Counted from the first letter of the stretch, positions 50,835 to 61,231 are shown. The stretch is 64,000 nt of DNA from an uncultured Gelidibacter sp. (GCF_947500795.1 NZ_CANMTE010000002.1:544258-608257), one strand, 5' to 3'. The notes: generated by a model not told the origin, from the sequence alone. Made by a program: numbers and translations.

Positions 50835-52274
50835 TTAGAACTCTGCGTTATGCGGCGTTCTTGGGAAAGGAATGACATCGCGGATGTTACCCATTCCGGT
50901 TGCGAACATTACCAAACGCTCAAAACCAAGTCCGAAGCCTGAATGCACTGCGGTTCCGTATTTACGTAAATCTAAATACCACCATAATTCTTCTTCATCA
51001 ATGTCTAAGGCTTTCATCTTTTCTCTTAGAACGTCTAAGCGCTCTTCACGTTGCGAACCTCCAACCATTTCACCAATACCTGGGAAAAGGATGTCCATAG
51101 CGCGAACGGTCTTACCATCTTCATTCAAACGCATGTAGAACGCTTTGATGTTAGCTGGATAATCAAATAAAATTACTGGACATTTGAAGTGTTTTTCAAC
51201 TAAGAAACGCTCGTGCTCACTTTGAAGATCTGCACCCCATTCTTCAATAATATAGTTGAATTGCTTCTTTTTATTTGGTTTTGAATTCTTTAAAATATCG
51301 ATGGCTTCGGTATAGCTTACACGTTTGAAGTTGTTGTCAATCACAAAACGCAGCTTTTCAATAAGGCTCATTTCTGAACGCTCAGCTTGTGGTTTCGTTT
51401 TTTCTTCGTCCAATAAACGTTGCTCTAAGAATTCTAAGTCTGCACGGTTATGCTCTAAAACATATTTCAGGACAGATTTTAAGAAATCTTCAGCCAAGTC
51501 CATGTTTCCTGCCAAGTCCATAAAAGCAACCTCTGGTTCAATCATCCAGAATTCAGCCAAATGGCGGGATGTATTAGAATTTTCAGCTCTAAATGTAGGA
51601 CCAAAAGTATACACTTTACCTAAAGACATGGCGTAAGCTTCTGCTTCCAACTGTCCAGATACCGTAAGATTGGTTTCCTTGCCAAAGAAATCTTCTTTGT
51701 AATTAACGTTGCCTTCTTCAGTTAATGGTGGATTCTTAGCATCCAATCCCGTTACACGGAACATTTCTCCTGCACCTTCAGCATCACTCCCAGTAATAAT
51801 TGGGGTGTGCATATAGTAAAATCCGTTATCGTTAAAATATTTATGAATCGCGAAAGATAAGGTTGAACGCAAACGCATTACCGCACTAAAAGTATTGGTT
51901 CTGGTACGTAAGTGTGCATTTTCGCGTAAAAATTCAAAAGAGTGTTTTTTAGGCTGAATTGGGTATGTTTCAGGATCAGAATCACCTAAAATTGCAATCT
52001 GATCAACTTTAATTTCAACAGATTGACCTTTACCTTGACTTTCAATCAATTCACCTTTAATATGAACTGCGGCACCAGTAGTGATGCGCTTTAAGATTTT
52101 TTCGTCGGTATTTTCAAAGTCTACAACACACTGTATATTTTGAAGTGAAGAACCATCATTTAAAGCAATAAAACGATTCGCTCTAAAGGTTCTTACCCAC
52201 CCTTTAATGTCAATGTCTTGCGGTTTAAAATCGGCCTTTAATAGTTCTGCAACAGTTTTTGATGTCATCGTCAT
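50835..52274 (-). CDS. asnS: Asparaginyl-tRNA synthetase
   Basis: 479 residues from the ATG at 52274 (another ATG is at 52268). An ATG at 52307 lies upstream of the -7 box and is excluded. The N-terminal OB-fold anticodon-binding domain (IDIKGWVRTFRANRFIAL) is followed by the class II catalytic core with motif 2 (FGPTFRAENSNTSRHLAEFWMIE) and motif 3 (GFGLGFERLVMF). Charges tRNA-Asn. Confidence 0.96.
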   Translation of the reverse strand: MTMTSKTVAELLKADFKPQDIDIKGWVRTFRANRFIALNDGSSLQNIQCVVDFENTDEKILKRITTGAAVHIKGELIESQGKGQSVEIKVDQIAILGDSDPETYPIQPKKHSFEFLRENAHLRTRTNTFSAVMRLRSTLSFAIHKYFNDNGFYYMHTPIITGSDAEGAGEMFRVTGLDAKNPPLTEEGNVNYKEDFFGKETNLTVSGQLEAEAYAMSLGKVYTFGPTFRAENSNTSRHLAEFWMIEPEVAFMDLAGNMDLAEDFLKSVLKYVLEHNRADLEFLEQRLLDEEKTKPQAERSEMSLIEKLRFVIDNNFKRVSYTEAIDILKNSKPNKKKQFNYIIEEWGADLQSEHERFLVEKHFKCPVILFDYPANIKAFYMRLNEDGKTVRAMDILFPGIGEMVGGSQREERLDVLREKMKALDIDEEELWWYLDLRKYGTAVHSGFGLGFERLVMFATGMGNIRDVIPFPRTPHNAEF

Positions 52275-52287
52275 AAATTTAAGTGTG

Positions 52288-52295
52288 CAAAGATA
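52288..52295 (-). promoter_or_regulatory. -7 box of asnS
   Basis: TATCTTTG on the minus strand, 13 nt before the ATG at 52274; the leader is about 10 nt. This supports the shorter protein start. Confidence 0.55.
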
Positions 52296-52379
52296 AAAAA
52301 AGCCCATAAGCTTTCAATCTTTAATGTCTCAAAAAACAGATTCCAAACGGAAATGTAACTTCAGTTTGGAATCAGATAT

Positions 52380-54785
52380 TTAGGTGTGGTGGTTATCCGC
52401 TTCCGAATCGTCTTCTTCAGGGATAATGTTTATTGTAGGTTCTTTCAAGGTTTCTTTGTTGGCGATGCTCTTTTCTAAAGATAACAACAAAGACGGCAAC
52501 AAGAGCAGATTGGATAACATCGCGAATAATAGGGTTGCTGAAACTAACGCACCCAATGCAACGGTACCTCCAAAAATCGATAAGGTGAATACTGAGAACC
52601 CGAAGAATAAAACAATTGACGTATAAAACATACTCACGCCAGTTTCACGCAAGGCGCCATAAACGGACTTCTTAATCTTCCAATTATTGGCTTGCAATTC
52701 TTGTCGGTATTTTGCCAAAAAGTGTATGGTGTCATCAACTGAAATCCCAAAGGCAATACTAAACACTAAGATAGTTGAAGGTTTTATTGGTACGCCCAAA
52801 TACCCCATGAGTCCTGCGGTGATTAACAATGGCAATAAGTTCGGGATCAAGGAGACTACAATCATTCTAAACGATCGGAACATATAGGCCATAAACAAGG
52901 CAATCAGAAGAATGGCAAGTGAGAGTGAAATGACAAGGTTTTTAACCAAATAATTGGTTCCTTTTTGGAACACCAACGCTTTACCAGTCATGATGACCTC
53001 GTACTGCTCTTCTGGAAATAGTTTGTCGATTTTGGTTTGAAGGTCTTCTTCGATACGTTCCATTTTATCAGTACCAATATCTTTCATAAAAGTGGTGATA
53101 CGTGCATAACGGCCAGTACTGTCTACAAAACTCTTTAAAAGGTCAGCTTCTGTACTGGAGTTTTTAGCGTATGATAAAATAAAACTGTTTTCTTGGCTTG
53201 TTGGTAATTGATAATATTTAGGGTTGCCATTATAATAGGCTTGTTTTGAATATTTCACCAAACTGACCACGGACACAGGGCGAGAAAGTTGCGGAATTTC
53301 ATTAATATGTTCCTCTAACTCATTCATTCGCTTGAGCGTGCTCAACTTCATGACCCCTTTTTTACGCTTGGTATCTACCATGATTTCCAAAGGCATGATG
53401 CCGTTGAATTCATTCTCAAAAAAGCGGATGTCCTTAAAAAATTCCGTGTCTTGAGGCATGTCTTCAATAAGACTTCCTGAAATCTTTATTTGGAAAATGC
53501 CAATTATACTTAGGGTCAATAAACTTACCGCCGTGATGTAAATGGTAATACGGCGTTCTTTAACCATGCGTGCCATCCAATCCACAAATCCTGTAGTCCA
53601 ACGGCGATTAAAATGATCTAAATGGCGCTCTTTAGGATAAGGTAAAAAGGTGTAGATGATTGGAATTATCAGTAAAGAGAGTATAAATATTGAAATAATA
53701 CTCAACGATGCGACAATACCAAATTCTTTTAATAAGGTGCTTTGAGTTAGAATAAACGTAGCAAAACCAGAGGCCGTGGTCATGTTGGTCATTAACGTAG
53801 CGTTCCCAATTTTAGTGATGACACGTTGTAATGATTTTACTTTGTTTCCATGAAGTTTTACCTCATGTTGGTATTTATTGATTAGGAAAATACAATTGGG
53901 AATTCCGATTACAATGATTAATGGCGGAATTAAAGCCGTCAGTACGGTAATTTCATAACCCAAGAGCCCGATAATACCAAAAGTCCACATAACGCCCACA
54001 GAAACCACAAGAAGCGCTATGAGTGTCGCTCTAATCGATCTGAAAAACAAAAAGAATATAAATGACGTTACTAATAGAGCAGCCCCAATAAACAGCCCGA
54101 TTTCATCTACAATACTTTGGGAATTTAGGGTTCTGATATATGGCATACCGGAAACTCGAACGTCCATATCATACTTTTCTTCAAAAGTTTTGATTTTGGT
54201 TTCCAGGACATCCATAATGAAATCTTTCCTAGCTGCCGTATTGATAATATCCTTTTTGAGGTAAATGGCTGTTCTTATAGTACGCGTTTCTTTATTGAAA
54301 AGAAAGTTGTCATAAAAGGGATATTGCTGAAAAAGCTCTTGTTGTAAGGTGTCAATTTCAGAAAGCGTCGTTAAAGAATCTGTTATGAAAGGTTTCAGAT
54401 CAAACTTTTCCTTTTCCGTATTCTTGACGAGTTTTTGAAGGTCTTTTATGGATAGAACGGTTTCGACTTCGTCATACTGCTTGAAACTTTCAGAAAGTCG
54501 GTTCCATGCATTTAATTTTTCAACTGTAAAAAGTGAGGAGTCTTTAACACCAAGGACGACCAAATTGCCTTCCTCTCCAAAAATGTCTAGAAATTTATTG
54601 TAGGTCTGATTGACTTCGTGATCATTGGGAAGAAGGTTGGCTTCCGTAAACGTGAAGCGCATGTTTTTCCATTGGGTACTAAAAAATAGCGTTATTAAAA
54701 CAATAACAACCAGTATTATAATTTTGTTTCGCAATATTAATCGCGCTACAACTTCCCAAAAACTTTTTGTAAATAGTTTAGACAT
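52380..54785 (-). CDS. MMPL/RND superfamily transporter
   Basis: 801 residues with the two-fold layout of MMPL proteins: a TM helix near 20, a periplasmic loop of about 190 residues, five TM helices (about 230-385), and the same pattern again with a loop at 430-615 and helices at 620-760. AFGISVDDTIHFLAKYRQEL is the charged TM4-like motif of the second half. It probably moves lipids or hydrophobic compounds across the inner membrane. No adaptor or channel gene is adjacent. The next gene encodes an outer-membrane barrel. Confidence 0.88.
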   Translation of the reverse strand: MSKLFTKSFWEVVARLILRNKIIILVVIVLITLFFSTQWKNMRFTFTEANLLPNDHEVNQTYNKFLDIFGEEGNLVVLGVKDSSLFTVEKLNAWNRLSESFKQYDEVETVLSIKDLQKLVKNTEKEKFDLKPFITDSLTTLSEIDTLQQELFQQYPFYDNFLFNKETRTIRTAIYLKKDIINTAARKDFIMDVLETKIKTFEEKYDMDVRVSGMPYIRTLNSQSIVDEIGLFIGAALLVTSFIFFLFFRSIRATLIALLVVSVGVMWTFGIIGLLGYEITVLTALIPPLIIVIGIPNCIFLINKYQHEVKLHGNKVKSLQRVITKIGNATLMTNMTTASGFATFILTQSTLLKEFGIVASLSIISIFILSLLIIPIIYTFLPYPKERHLDHFNRRWTTGFVDWMARMVKERRITIYITAVSLLTLSIIGIFQIKISGSLIEDMPQDTEFFKDIRFFENEFNGIMPLEIMVDTKRKKGVMKLSTLKRMNELEEHINEIPQLSRPVSVVSLVKYSKQAYYNGNPKYYQLPTSQENSFILSYAKNSSTEADLLKSFVDSTGRYARITTFMKDIGTDKMERIEEDLQTKIDKLFPEEQYEVIMTGKALVFQKGTNYLVKNLVISLSLAILLIALFMAYMFRSFRMIVVSLIPNLLPLLITAGLMGYLGVPIKPSTILVFSIAFGISVDDTIHFLAKYRQELQANNWKIKKSVYGALRETGVSMFYTSIVLFFGFSVFTLSIFGGTVALGALVSATLLFAMLSNLLLLPSLLLSLEKSIANKETLKEPTINIIPEEDDSEADNHHT

Positions 54786-54836
54786 AGCAAATTTAACTCA
54801 GACAAAGGTAGAAAAAACAAAAGATTTGCCGCTCGT

Positions 54837-56120
54837 TTAAAGCGTAATATTAAAAGTGAACTTGGCTGCTACGTTGTCAGCGAATTCCGGCAAATGGTAA
54901 CCGCCATAGCGATAGGCAAAACTTAATCCAAAACCAAAAAGGATTTTATTCAACTCAAGGCCGGCTTCAGAAAACCCCTTGTTAAGAGTTCCAAAAGTAA
55001 CCCCTTGATGACGCTCAATGTGATGCATGTTCCCCAAAGCATATCGAGAAATAAGTACCATTTGTGGCTGCATGCGTTTTGAAATGTTAAAAGGCTTCAA
55101 ATAATGCTTAAGTTGAAGTGTTGCAAATCTGTCAGAAAAAAACTCATTGAAATACATGGTTTCAAAACTGTTAATTCCTGCTACGGAAAAGCGTTGTAAA
55201 ATGGTCTGTTTATTAATGTTGTTAGGATAGGCGTGGTACAAATGGGTCAGTGGCGTTTTACCTGTCGCAAGACCTCCAGTTAAGGTAGCTTCTGTAAAAT
55301 TATCACCTTCAACATTGTGATTTAATTTGTAAATGGTCCTAAAATCAGCTTTAAAGGAATTAAAATCGCCACCCAAAACATCCTTAAAAGTTTTAGTCAT
55401 TTGCAAGGTGAAATTTGGAAAGCCTTCTTTTTCGACCTCTACATCACCTATGGTTTCAAAAGTGTTAAAAGGATTCCACTGCAAAGATAATTGCGCTCTA
55501 CTCATCCTGAATTCCGTGTAGGCGGTATCATCAACAAGAAAAGTATAGTTGTAGGTTGTGGTAACATTGCTTCGTGAAAGTTGAGTTTCAGATAACAAAT
55601 AGGGCGTAATCCTATGTTCTAACGAAATTGCTTTGGTGATATGATGATGAAAACGATCAATATTCAATAAGCGTGGCTCAAAAAAGGAGAAGAAGCGTTT
55701 ATCGGTCAAGAAATTTGAACTTCCGGTTTCTTGTAAATCGTCAGTGTACGAAAGATTGACCCAAGTTTCAGATTTTTTAGAAAGCCTGAATCCGCCAGCC
55801 ATGCTATATTTGAAATTATGATCCTTAAAACCATAAACAACATAGCCATTCATTCGGTATTTGTCCGAAAAATTTTCATTGGTTCTTCCTCCTAAACCGG
55901 TTCTTACACCTTCATACTGATTGAATTTAAATAAGTACCTTAAATCAATATCAATGTATTGAGTAGGGAAGAAGCCGTTTCCAATTTGTTTGAAAAACTT
56001 ACTTTTTTTGAGTGAATCTTGTTCTACAACAGTTAGTGTGTCTCCTGTTTTAGCAGGGATTTGCGACTGTGCTGACCATATGCAAGCGATAAAAAAGAGA
56101 AAAGCACAGTATTTTTGCAT
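54837..56120 (-). CDS. Outer-membrane protein resembling the barrel domain of DUF5686 proteins
   Basis: 427 residues with a signal peptide (cleavage near SAQSQ). The pattern FFPTQYIDIDLRYLFKFNQYE, with GLGGRTNENFSDKYRMNGYV, resembles the BamA-like barrel of DUF5686 family proteins. The usual N-terminal carboxypeptidase-regulatory-like domain is missing, leaving about half the normal family length of 800 or more. It could be a barrel-only paralogue. It lies 51 nt upstream of the MMPL gene and may be co-transcribed with it. Confidence 0.6.
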   Translation of the reverse strand: MQKYCAFLFFIACIWSAQSQIPAKTGDTLTVVEQDSLKKSKFFKQIGNGFFPTQYIDIDLRYLFKFNQYEGVRTGLGGRTNENFSDKYRMNGYVVYGFKDHNFKYSMAGGFRLSKKSETWVNLSYTDDLQETGSSNFLTDKRFFSFFEPRLLNIDRFHHHITKAISLEHRITPYLLSETQLSRSNVTTTYNYTFLVDDTAYTEFRMSRAQLSLQWNPFNTFETIGDVEVEKEGFPNFTLQMTKTFKDVLGGDFNSFKADFRTIYKLNHNVEGDNFTEATLTGGLATGKTPLTHLYHAYPNNINKQTILQRFSVAGINSFETMYFNEFFSDRFATLQLKHYLKPFNISKRMQPQMVLISRYALGNMHHIERHQGVTFGTLNKGFSEAGLELNKILFGFGLSFAYRYGGYHLPEFADNVAAKFTFNITL

Positions 56121-56153
56121 CGTAAGTTTTAGTGATTAATGTTTAAAGATAAA

Positions 56154-56177
56154 AAAAGCGACTTAAGAGTCGCTTTT
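56154..56177 (-). terminator. Intrinsic terminator after frr
   Basis: AAAAGCGACT pairs with AGTCGCTTTT around a TAAG loop region, with a T-run on the minus strand. Confidence 0.88.
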
Positions 56178-56180
56178 GAG

Positions 56181-56741
56181 TTATACTGTCATGATCTCTT
56201 TTTCTTTAGATTCTAAGAGTTCATCAATCTTTTTAACGTACTTATCTGTTAAATGTTGTACATCTTGCTCTGCACCTTTTTGAAGGTCTTCAGAAACATC
56301 CTCTAATTTCTTGATATCTGTATTCGCATCTTTTCTCGCACTACGAACCCCAATTTTAGCATCTTCAGCTTCTGCTTTCGCAACTTTTGCAAGTTCACGA
56401 CGACGCTCTTCCGTTAAAGGTGGTACATTGATGATGATGATGTCACCATTGTTCATTGGATTGAATCCTAAGTTTGCGATTTGAATGCCTTTCTCAATTT
56501 CTTGAAGCATGTTTTTCTCCCAAGGTTGTACAGAAATTGTTCTACCGTCAGGAGTATTCACGTTAGCTACTTGGCTTAACGGCGTTTGTGAACCGTAATA
56601 GTTAACCATTACGCTGCCCAACATTGCTGGACTTGCTTTCCCGGCTCTAATATTGACAAATTGTTTTTCAAGATGCTTAATGGCGTTATCCATTGCTTCT
56701 TTAGTACTATCTAAAATAAAATTTATGTCTTCGTTCATCAT
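56181..56741 (-). CDS. frr: Ribosome recycling factor
   Basis: 186 residues, standard length. It splits post-termination ribosomes with EF-G. Recognisable segments are RAGKASPAMLGSVMVNYYG, TISVQPWEKNMLQEIEKG and a C-terminal three-helix bundle part (RSARKDANTDIKKLEDVSED). The first two codons are both ATG. It follows pyrH by 58 nt, the classical pairing. Confidence 0.97.
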   Translation of the reverse strand: MMNEDINFILDSTKEAMDNAIKHLEKQFVNIRAGKASPAMLGSVMVNYYGSQTPLSQVANVNTPDGRTISVQPWEKNMLQEIEKGIQIANLGFNPMNNGDIIIINVPPLTEERRRELAKVAKAEAEDAKIGVRSARKDANTDIKKLEDVSEDLQKGAEQDVQHLTDKYVKKIDELLESKEKEIMTV

Positions 56742-56799
56742 TAAAAAATTTTAAATTCTAAAACAGTTCAAAAAATGAGCCAGATGGCTAGTTTTAGGT

Positions 56800-57507
56800 T
56801 TATAGATTAACTTTAGTTCCAATTTTTTCGCCTAGAACCACTTTTAAGAGGTTTCCTTTTTTGTTCATATCAAAAACAATAATTGGCAATTCATTTTCTT
56901 GACTTAAGGTGAAGGCTGTCGTATCCATAACCTTTAATCCTTTTCTTAAAACGTCATCAAAAGTGATGTGGTCAAACTTAACAGCGCTGGTGTCTTTTTC
57001 AGGATCGGCGTTGTAAATTCCGTCTACACGAGTACCTTTTAAGATAACATCTGCTTCAATTTCAATGGCGCGTAAAACCGCTGCTGAATCTGTCGTGAAA
57101 TAAGGATTTCCAGTGCCACCTCCAAAAATGACCACACGGCCTTTTTCTAAATGACGCATCGCTTTTCTTCTGATAAAAGGTTCTGCAACTTGGTTGATGT
57201 GAACTGCAGATTGTAAACGTGTTGGAATGCCAGCGTCTTCTAACGCACTTTGCAATGCCAATCCGTTAATTACAGTAGCGAGCATGCCCATATGGTCACC
57301 TTGTACGCGATCCATTCCGTTGCTTGCACCTGCAACACCTCTAAAAATATTCCCTCCACCTATTACAATGGCTACTTCCACACCTAATTTGGTGATGGCG
57401 CTAATGTCTGCAGCATATTCTTCTAATCGTTGCGGATCAATTCCGTATTGACGATCTCCCATTAATGCTTCGCCTGATAATTTGAGGAGGATTCTTTTAT
57501 ATTTCAT
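56800..57507 (-). CDS. pyrH: Uridylate (UMP) kinase
   Basis: The start at 57507 gives 235 residues, normal for PyrH. It phosphorylates UMP for pyrimidine synthesis. [14 protein letters not shown] is the N-terminal signature, IGGGNIFRG lies near residue 53, and [18 protein letters not shown] near 130. An ATG 24 nt upstream is possible but less usual. In operon with frr. Confidence 0.97.
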   Translation of the reverse strand: MKYKRILLKLSGEALMGDRQYGIDPQRLEEYAADISAITKLGVEVAIVIGGGNIFRGVAGASNGMDRVQGDHMGMLATVINGLALQSALEDAGIPTRLQSAVHINQVAEPFIRRKAMRHLEKGRVVIFGGGTGNPYFTTDSAAVLRAIEIEADVILKGTRVDGIYNADPEKDTSAVKFDHITFDDVLRKGLKVMDTTAFTLSQENELPIIVFDMNKKGNLLKVVLGEKIGTKVNL

Positions 57508-57659
57508 TTGTTTATACGTATTGTTTTTCAATGGTTACATGCTGCTCACTACTAATCATTCCGTTGGATATTAAAATTCTTAGCAAGCCCGTTTCATGTG
57601 TTGTTTTGAAAAGTTTAGCAAATATAACGATTATTGTAATTTACAAAAGTAGAAGTTGG

Positions 57660-58241
57660 TTATTTCCATCTTAAGGTTTCCATGATATGCTTAATATCTT
57701 TCTTTAAATAATCTGCCGCAGGTAAAATGGAATCAAAATTTGGTTTCGCATAAAAATAAAGCGAGCCATTTAAAAAATGATTCACACTGTCAGTCACATA
57801 AAATTGCGATTGCGATGCGGCATTGCCACCCACTTCATAAAACATACCATACACCTTGTGGTCGTAATTGGTATATAGATTACCTTCAATAGCATCAGCT
57901 TTTAAGGTGTGTTCTTGGGTCAGATTTTGGGAATCTCTGATTAATGGGATCAGATTGCTGTCATTTACCTTAATATAGGTCAGGTAAATGGTGCCTTTTA
58001 GAGTCGGATAATTAATATCGATACCATAGGTTTCGTTTTTGGCATCAACTTTAATGGACTTTATGCGTTCCGCAAGTGTGTTCTTTTCGAAGGTAAAAGG
58101 TAAGTCGATAGCCGTCTCTTCATATTTTGCTGGTGGATAGTCCAGACGTAAAAAACCTTTTGGCTTCGGGATAGGATCATCTCCACAGGAGAAACAAAGT
58201 GAAAGGATTAAAGTGAGAACAAAGAGTTTGGCTTTTATCAT
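57660..58241 (-). CDS. gldD: Gliding motility lipoprotein GldD
   Basis: 193 residues. A lipoprotein signal (LILSLCFSCGDD, Cys about residue 19) precedes PKPKGFLRLDYP, typical of GldD. GldD is needed for gliding and type IX secretion in flavobacteria. It overlaps gldE by one base, the conserved gldE-gldD arrangement. Confidence 0.9.
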   Translation of the reverse strand: MIKAKLFVLTLILSLCFSCGDDPIPKPKGFLRLDYPPAKYEETAIDLPFTFEKNTLAERIKSIKVDAKNETYGIDINYPTLKGTIYLTYIKVNDSNLIPLIRDSQNLTQEHTLKADAIEGNLYTNYDHKVYGMFYEVGGNAASQSQFYVTDSVNHFLNGSLYFYAKPNFDSILPAADYLKKDIKHIMETLRWK

Positions 58242-59545
58242 TATAAAATGGTGAATTTTACTTGTTTAATCCGCTTCTTATCTAAGACTTCTATAGTGAA
58301 AACGTAATTTTTGAAATTTATTTTACTACCGCGCCTCGGGAAAACTCCGGAAATCTCTAGGACAAACCCAGCAATGGTTTCGGCTTCACCTTTATGGTTT
58401 TCAAAATCGGCATCAGAGTCAAGATTCACAATTTTATAGAAATCCTTCAGCGGTGTTTTACCATCAAAGGTATAATTGTTGTCGTCAATCTTGGTATAGA
58501 TTAAATCGTCATCATCAAACTCATCGCTAATATCTCCAACAATTTCTTCAATCACATCTTCTAAAGATACTAAACCAGAAGTACCGCCATATTCATCAAC
58601 AACCACCGCGAGATGCACTTTTTTATCCTGAAACTCAGCCATTAAATCGTCGAGTTTTTTATTCTCAGGAACAAAGAAAGGCTCACGCAACAAGGCGGTC
58701 CAATCAAATTGCTTTCTGTCAATATATGGAAGAAGGTCTTTTACATATAAAATACCTACAACGGTATCAATTGTGTCCTTGTAAACTGGAATCCTTGAAT
58801 ACCCATTTTCGATGATTTCTGGGATGATTTCCGAATATTTTTGATCTGTATGCAAAGCGAAAATATCAATACGCGGGCGCATTACTTGCTTCGTGTCCGT
58901 ATTTCCAAAGGAGACGATGCCTTGAAGAATTCGATGTTCTTCCATTGTGGTTTCGTGCTCACTGGTCAATTCCAACGCTTGAGATAGCTGATCCACACTC
59001 AAGTTCGACTTCTGTTTCCCTAATCGTTCATGAATGCTTATGGTGATGGAACGCATTGGTAAACTGATAGGCGAAAAGATCACATCCAAAAATCGCATTG
59101 GTTGCGACATGAACATGGCAAACTTAATTCGGTTTCTATTGGCATAAATCTTTGGGATAATTTCACCAAACAGTAAAATTAAAAAGGTCACCAATACCAC
59201 TTCAAGTAAAAATTTTACCCAAGTAATAGTAATCTGATGAAACAAGAACTCCCCAATAAAAGCAAACAGGATGACGATGGCAATATTGATAAAATTATTC
59301 GCTACCAATATGGTTGCCAATAGCTTTTTAGGGCGTTCTAAAAGTTTAGATATTGTTTGGAATGGCGTTGCATTTTCTTCCAATCCGTTGTCGATATCAG
59401 AACGTGTTAAAGAGAAAAAAGCTACTTCTGCGCCAGAAATTAAGGCAGAACAGCCAAGCAGTATAAATAATAAGACAACACCTATAATTAAGGAAATGTT
59501 ATCAGAAGGCTGAAGGATTAAAAATTGTATGGGTTCAGGGTCCAA
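58241..59545 (-). CDS. gldE: GldE, CNNM/CBS-domain membrane protein
   Basis: 434 residues: four TM helices in a CNNM (DUF21) domain (residues 15-195), a CBS pair (MRPRIDIFALHTDQKYSEI and VVDEYGGTSGLVSLEDVIEE) and a C-terminal CorC_HlyC domain. The family includes Mg/Co efflux-type proteins; GldE supports GldD and gliding. It lies between ssb and gldD as in other flavobacteria. Confidence 0.9.
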   Translation of the reverse strand: MDPEPIQFLILQPSDNISLIIGVVLLFILLGCSALISGAEVAFFSLTRSDIDNGLEENATPFQTISKLLERPKKLLATILVANNFINIAIVILFAFIGEFLFHQITITWVKFLLEVVLVTFLILLFGEIIPKIYANRNRIKFAMFMSQPMRFLDVIFSPISLPMRSITISIHERLGKQKSNLSVDQLSQALELTSEHETTMEEHRILQGIVSFGNTDTKQVMRPRIDIFALHTDQKYSEIIPEIIENGYSRIPVYKDTIDTVVGILYVKDLLPYIDRKQFDWTALLREPFFVPENKKLDDLMAEFQDKKVHLAVVVDEYGGTSGLVSLEDVIEEIVGDISDEFDDDDLIYTKIDDNNYTFDGKTPLKDFYKIVNLDSDADFENHKGEAETIAGFVLEISGVFPRRGSKINFKNYVFTIEVLDKKRIKQVKFTIL

Positions 59546-59568
59546 GGGAAAAGAAATTAGTTAAATTT

Positions 59569-60003
59569 TTAAAATGGTGTATTAGAATCCGGTTCAGGAT
59601 CAGCAACATCTTTGTTAGGGTTTGAGGCTTGTGGAGTCTGCTGTGAAGCTTGCTCCTGACTGTCATTTTTGGTGCTCAAAAATGTAAAGTCTGTACATTG
59701 GATTTCTGTAGAATAGCGCTCAATGCCTTTATCATCATTCCATTTTCTTGTTTTGATGCGGCCTTCAATGTATACTTTGTCGCCTTTGCTCAAATATTTT
59801 TCACATATTTCAGCTGCTTTATTGCGTACCACTATATTATGCCACTCCGTATTGCTTATGCGCTCATTGGTTTGTTTACTTGTATAAGTCTCATTAGTAG
59901 CCAATGGGAAGCGTCCAACACAGTTTTTCTCATCGAAATAATGCATTTTCACATCATCACCTAAATGACCAATTAACATGACTTTATTTAAAGTTCCTGA
60001 CAT
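59569..60003 (-). CDS. ssb: Single-stranded DNA-binding protein
   Basis: The start at 60003 gives 144 residues. The OB fold (NKVMLIGHLGDDVKMHYF, EWHNIVVRNKAAEICEKYL, KVYIEGRIKTRKW) is followed by a Gln/Pro-rich linker and the acidic tip DPEPDSNTPF that recruits partner proteins. Short for the family, as usual for Bacteroidota. -7 box TAATTTTG at 60032-60025. Confidence 0.95.
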   Translation of the reverse strand: MSGTLNKVMLIGHLGDDVKMHYFDEKNCVGRFPLATNETYTSKQTNERISNTEWHNIVVRNKAAEICEKYLSKGDKVYIEGRIKTRKWNDDKGIERYSTEIQCTDFTFLSTKNDSQEQASQQTPQASNPNKDVADPEPDSNTPF

Positions 60004-60024
60004 AATAATCTTGAAATTTAAGTG

Positions 60025-60032
60025 CAAAATTA
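60025..60032 (-). promoter_or_regulatory. -7 box of ssb
   Basis: TAATTTTG on the minus strand, 21 nt before the ATG. No TTG at standard spacing. Confidence 0.4.
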
Positions 60033-60168
60033 ACCAATTGCACGGATATTATTAAAAGTAATAAAAAAATGTGAGTTATTATTTATAGTCGCTAGAATTT
60101 GTTGAACTCAGTTGGTGAATATAAATAGAGTAATTGCTCCATAAACTATACATTAATATATGTGCACT

Positions 60169-61212
60169 CTAATCTTCAAAAAATTCATCAATAAAATTAC
60201 TGATTAATATAGGGGTAGGGTGTTGTTTTAACTCTTTAATGGGAATTCCTTTCTGCGGAAGCTGGTCTATTTCAACAATCCAAAATTTAGTATGTAAATG
60301 CTGATGTGAAAGTTTGTGGACAATGTCTTTATTATTATAGAGGCTAAACTCAAACGGGGCATCTCCAAAATAGGAATTTATGGAAGGGTGTTTTTTAAAG
60401 TCGGCTATTTTTAGTTTCTGGTCTGTTTCTATTAATGGGAATTGATATAGATTTTGCCAAATCCCTTTTTTTGCCCGCTTCTGGAAGATGGTTTTTTTAT
60501 CGGTTGATAAAGGCACCAAGAAATTAAAATACTTTGTGCTGACTTTAGTTTTTTTGAGCTTTACAGGAAGTTGGTCGATCAGGTTTTTTTGAAGCGCAAC
60601 ACAACTATCATTTAAAGGACAGGTATGGCAAAAGGGGTTTTTAGGTTTGCACTGCACGGCGCCAAACTCCATAATGGCTTGATTGTAATCAGAAGGATGG
60701 TCATGGTCCATTAAAGAAGTGGCCAACGCTTTGAACTCCTTGATCCCATTTGTGGAATTTATAGGAGTGTCAATCCCAAAATAACGTGATAATACTCTAT
60801 ATACATTACCATCCACCACAGCAGTAGGTTCGCCATAACAAATGGAAGCAATAGCACTAGCGGTATAGTCGCCAACGCCTTTTAGTTTTAATAGGTCTTT
60901 ATATGTGTTAGGAAATACACCATTAAGATTAGTGGCAATATGTTTTGCCGTGGCATGTAGATTTCGGGCTCTAGAATAATAACCCAGGCCTTGCCAAAGT
61001 TTCAAAACATCACTTTCTTGGGCGTTAGCAAGGTCAAAAATGGTTGGATATTTGTTTACAAAAGCTTCATAATAAGGTAATCCTTGGGCTATTTGCGTCT
61101 GTTGTAAAATTATTTCAGATAACCAGATGTAATAGGGGTTCTTGGTTCTTCGCCACGGGAGATTGCGCTTATGTACTGAATACCAAAGGGTTAAAGTCTT
61201 GTTGAAATCCAT
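60169..61212 (-). CDS. mutY: A/G-specific adenine glycosylase
   Basis: 347 residues. It removes adenine mispaired with 8-oxoguanine. LPWRRTKNPYYIWLSEIILQ opens the fold; the helix-hairpin-helix LLKLKGVGDYTASAIAS with catalytic Asp in VVDGNVYRVLSR lies near 125-140, and the iron-sulfur cluster Cys set is QCKPKNPFCHTCPLNDSC. A NUDIX-like C-terminal domain follows. A minus-strand -7 box TATTTTTG lies at 61239-61232. Confidence 0.96.
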   Translation of the reverse strand: MDFNKTLTLWYSVHKRNLPWRRTKNPYYIWLSEIILQQTQIAQGLPYYEAFVNKYPTIFDLANAQESDVLKLWQGLGYYSRARNLHATAKHIATNLNGVFPNTYKDLLKLKGVGDYTASAIASICYGEPTAVVDGNVYRVLSRYFGIDTPINSTNGIKEFKALATSLMDHDHPSDYNQAIMEFGAVQCKPKNPFCHTCPLNDSCVALQKNLIDQLPVKLKKTKVSTKYFNFLVPLSTDKKTIFQKRAKKGIWQNLYQFPLIETDQKLKIADFKKHPSINSYFGDAPFEFSLYNNKDIVHKLSHQHLHTKFWIVEIDQLPQKGIPIKELKQHPTPILISNFIDEFFED

Positions 61213-61231
61213 TTAATTTTTTAATTCTGAA

